Below, piece after piece: positions 60,737 to 64,000 of a DNA stretch of 64,000 nt (its first letter is position 1; each line of letters opens with the position of its first letter). Below the pieces are notes generated by a model that was not told where the DNA came from, did not search any database, and saw only the letters and a program-made list of their open reading frames with translations. The stretch is taken from NCBI GenBank assembly GCA_035771175.1, contig CM069593.1, forward strand, positions 13,963,908 to 14,027,907. Reading direction: 5' to 3'. The position numbers were made by a program, and so were the translations under genes. The DNA comes from Paratinospora sagittata (Eukaryota > Streptophyta > Magnoliopsida > Ranunculales > Menispermaceae).

Positions 60737-60989
60737 ATTAAACGAGCGTCATTCCGGCTCCTGCCGCTAAAACAGCGCACTCCCGTCCTTGCCTCTGCCG
60801 CCTTTCGTAAAACAAATAATTTCAAGTTTATCGTACAAATCTTTGAAGTTGCACGTGGATGCCTTTAGTACACTCAGTCAAGACATTGATTTGATTGGAC
60901 CTTAATATCCATATTTTTGGCCTTACTATATTTCATTTTCATCCCATATGATAAGAAACTCTAAACCATCATCCATAACCGATCGATCT

Positions 60990-61790
60990 AGGGGTGTTGG
61001 GTTGGATCGATTTGTGACTAAAATTTAATTCTATTTAAATTATTCAGATTGTTTAATTTAAAATCAAACTTAATCTAAATAGTGTGGATTTAATTTAAGT
61101 TGATTCCGTAAATTGAATTAGACTTAAGCTTAATTTTAATAACTTTAAATAATAATTTATAAAATAATTACTATAAACTAAATTATAGTAACTTTTTTAT
61201 TTTACCCAATAATCACAGTATATTATTATAATAACTTAAATTGGTGATTATGAAATTCATGTCATGTTGATAATTTAATTTTTTTGTTAGTTTACATTTT
61301 TAAAACTTAATATGAACATAACTTATTACAGGAACTTACTTTTATATTGTTAAAAAGAGTCAATAATTAAATACTAAAAATTTTTATCGAACAGTTGAAA
61401 AAACACACATAAAAATAATTAGATAAAATAAGTAAATGACACAAATATACGGTCAAGCCAAAAAAAAAACATAAAAAAAAAATAAAAAAATAAGTTATTA
61501 TAATTGTTAAGATCCGCGTTAATAAGTTTTTTTTTTTTAAAAAAAATTATTAAAACTACAAATTATAAATATGTAATTGTAAAATTTATGACTTTGAGAC
61601 TAATACTATGATTTAGTTTGGGTCGAATTATTCAATTTTTTATGGGTTGAACCCGTGACTCAACCTAAACCGATCGAAATAGGTAGTTTAGAATCTCACC
61701 GAACCCAAACTATCTATTTAATCCAACTTAACCAAAACCAACCAAAAAGATTCTATTCGCTGGGGTTGGTCCAATTGATGTACACCCTAA
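60990..61790. repeat. second AACCCAACCC-type repeat (about 0.8 kb)
   Basis: Begins CTAGGGGTGTTGGGTTGGATCG and ends, complemented, TTTAGGGTGTACATCAATTGGACC, with abundant CCAACTTAACC words near the right end and an AT-rich core. TAGGG(G)TGT ends suggest a hAT-like MITE. No clear target-site duplication was seen. A spurious 102-codon frame starts inside it. Confidence 0.5.
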
Positions 61791-62405
61791 ATGGACCCAT
61801 AAAACACATTTTCTCAAAGCAATATAATGTAAATGGTCATCATGATATCCTACATGGATGGTATTTTTCTTTTTCCGAATCTATAGTATTTACTATATTA
61901 GATCACATGCAAGGACGTCGTTACTTTGTTAATGCATCAAAAGGAACAAATTGTTGGACATGATTGAATAAAAAAAAAAACAGAGAGTCCAAAATAGAAA
62001 ATAATAGAGCTCATTTTTTTTTATGAAGTATAATGTAACTCTAGAAACTTTTTGGAGTAAAATGTCACACACCTGACCAACGATAGGCTTAGATGTAGTT
62101 AAGTTAAAGATAGTATCAATACTAATTAATTAAGATCCAAAGTCACTTACACAAATACCTATACCAAAGCCTAACAAAATCACTAACTATATAGCTTCCC
62201 TCCCCTCATAGCAGGGAATGAGAGGGCCCTAGCTAATAGGGTTACTACAATTTCTCATCTCATATTAGACTGAACGAGGCAATTTGAGATATTTGAATCT
62301 CTTCCTCATATGTGGAGATAGGTACGAGTAAAGATATATTACAGAAAAAATAATAACAAAAGGGAGATATAGGAAAGAGTAACATCTAAAAATTTACAGG
62401 GAGAA
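61791..62405. other. spacer downstream of the glycosyltransferase
   Basis: Intergenic. The end near 62405 should be the 3' UTR of the minus-strand glycosyltransferase. No other gene is seen. Confidence 0.4.
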
Positions 62406-64000
62406 TTATTGCCGGCGGATATCAAACTGGCGGAGTAAGCGGTTCCCCAGTTCCCCGGGATTACACTTTCTGATCCTCACCTGTACAACGCTACTCTGCG
62501 TGTCATCTCCGCGGTTGATGATCTCACAACACTGCCTTCTCGTACCCTGCGCACCCATAACATTTCACTCAATAATCAGACCAATATAGTACTGACCAAC
62601 GTTATAAAACTATCGTACCCTTGAATGATCTTGTCGCCTCAGATATATAAATAAATAAATATATAAATCACCAACCTAGCTACCCTTTACTTACCATCTT
62701 CAATTCGCTGTACCTCATCTTTGAAGCAGCCACGCTGATCTTCTTCGGCAACCTCATCCTGGGCCCACATTGCCCTCGATCATAGCCGTCCCATCCTTCA
62801 TCCCCAAACCTCTCGTACCAAGTAATCGTCTCATCACCACCCCCAATCACGTGGATAAAAAAGTACCGAGCACCCTGTTTACACGGCTCCACCTCTACAG
62901 GTCTAGTGTTAAACGAAAACGGTCCGTCACTCCAGCTCCTCCACGTCTTAAACGTCTGTAACGGCGTCCACAGCTCCTTCGCCGTCAACAACGACGACAC
63001 GTATATCTGCACACTGTATCCCCACGACACCGAAACAGACCAATTTCGCCGTAAATCGTAGCAGAAGCTTTGCTGCACCACTCGTGCCGGGTCCTTATCG
63101 TACGCTCGAAACAACGTTTTTAATGACTCCAACATCGTCCTGTTCGGAATGAACGGCTCAACGGAGTCTAGATGATGCAGCGACACCAGTGGCGCCATTG
63201 GATGCGCTGCTAGTAACCCGTACGCGCTCCCCCGTACATCAACCTGAGGTTTTTTAAACGCTACGTGGATGAATCACAGAGTAAGACGTCAAATTAAAAT
63301 TAAAGTTTTGACAACACAAAGGTCAACAGATTGATTACCTGGTGGAACCCAGGCTCTATAGTGGCGCGGATCCCGATCTCGGCCATGCAAGCGGCAATCC
63401 GCTCGTCGGAACCGAAGAGGTAGTGGTACCGGTCGATGCACCCGTCCAACACCGTAACAAGCTCTGCCGCGAGAGGGTAACTAATAGCGAAACCACCGCC
63501 TCCATACGCCGTAGTGTACGAGTGAATCACGTCTTGCTCGACACTCTCGGAGATTCCACCAATGTAGTGCATCTGATTATGATCGTACTTGGCCAGAACA
63601 GAGACCAGGTTCTCTGTGAAGAACACCGTATCATCGTCCCCCAATACGAACCACCTGACGTCCTTTAAACCGAGTCGGAAGCTCTCCAAGACGATTCGCG
63701 CGATTCGAATCGCCGATCTCGAGCCGTACAAGTTCGTGAACTTGAACCTCGACGTGTTCTCTGAAACTCGAAACGGCGGCGAGGTTTCCGGCCAGGTTTC
63801 TTTGCCGTTGGGTTTTTGGTCGAGCCAGACGAATCCGCGAGTGACTTTTGGTTCCCACCAGAGCTCGATGTAGCGCCGCCGATCTTTCAAGCTATCCGCG
63901 CAGCCTCCGATGCCGAAGAGGATGTGAGAAATGTTTGTGACATTTTCGTTTGCATTCCCGAGATTCTCGCCGGAATGATTCTGGTAAACGGTTTGAACTT
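62406..64000 (-). CDS. DUF604 / GT31-like (Fringe-related) glycosyltransferase, 3' part
   Basis: A Golgi-type transferase, cut at its 5' end by the window edge. Coding exons in order are 64000-63339 (partial), 63243-62695 and 62546-62406, with GT-AG introns in phase, giving about 450 residues in the window. It opens with NVTNISHILFGIGG, then RRYIELWW and TRGFVWLD. The metal-binding motif VLGDDDTVFF supplies the DxD needed for a nucleotide-sugar donor. Fringe-like IGG and AYGGGGFAISYPLA follow, and then the DUF604 region HPMAPLVSLHHLD and FCYDLRRNWSVSVSWGYSVQ. The last exon encodes GTRRQCCEI, then NPGELGNRLLRQFDIRRQ and a stop. The N-terminal membrane anchor expected for this family would lie beyond the right edge. 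The acceptor sugar and linkage are unknown for most plant members. Confidence 0.92.

Noticed and set aside
61655..61963. 102-codon plus-strand frame
   Set aside because: It begins inside the AACCCAACCC repeat and has no protein-like conservation signal.
1..64000. CRISPR arrays, rRNA or canonical tRNA genes, organelle DNA insertions
   Set aside because: None recognised by eye on either strand; the direct repeats found are tandem duplications or transposon parts. A tRNA scan and organelle alignment would be the decisive checks.

Overview
The window is nuclear DNA of a eudicot plant. The evidence is protein-coding genes with GT-AG introns, AT-rich intergenic DNA, plant-only families (Rubisco activase, AT-hook AHL proteins, L-type lectin receptor kinases, subfamily XII LRR kinases, a potato-type-I inhibitor) and many plant LINEs, SINEs, MITEs and one solo LTR. 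The species cannot be named from the sequence. All calls come from reading the sequence; no database search was run.

Left third (1-16.4 kb). The window opens inside an L-type lectin receptor kinase (minus), followed by a SINE with perfect 16-bp target-site duplications. A small two-exon potato-inhibitor-I gene (plus) and an intact intronless 686-aa lectin receptor kinase (minus) come next. Rubisco activase RCA (8396-12461, minus, 7 coding exons, 472 aa) has a light-type promoter, and its first intron is swollen by two LINE fragments, one carrying a nested SINE. A decayed LINE and an uncharacterised 127-aa ORF follow.

Middle (16.4-41 kb). The TFIIA large-subunit gene (minus, 10 coding exons recovered) is stretched to 11 kb by an intron of about 7.6 kb holding three LINE fragments and a Mutator-like MITE. 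Next is a dead copy of PUR4 (FGAM synthase, purine synthesis) that still has its 5' introns. It carries frameshifts and stop codons and is split by a 711-bp LINE with 13-bp target-site duplications. A second dead gene is a non-RD LRR-XII receptor kinase with two frameshifts.

Right part (41-64 kb). There is a 1,856-bp Ty3-type solo LTR with 5-bp duplications and an intact intronless DUF3475/DUF668 protein (PSI family). A 60-bp tandem duplication and a PIF/Harbinger-type MITE carrying a long G-run tract follow. Beyond these lie an intact clade-A AHL DNA-binding protein gene, about 8 kb of repeat-rich intergenic DNA and the 3' part of a DUF604/GT31-like glycosyltransferase that runs off the right edge.

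The genes are unrelated neighbours, as is usual in plants; there is no operon or pathway cluster. The strongest observations concern gene death and mobile elements (PUR4 plus LINE, LRR kinase, nested retroposons, solo LTR, MITE with G-tracts) and the RCA last intron, whose retention would remove the redox-control tail. I see no sign of a wholly new biological system.
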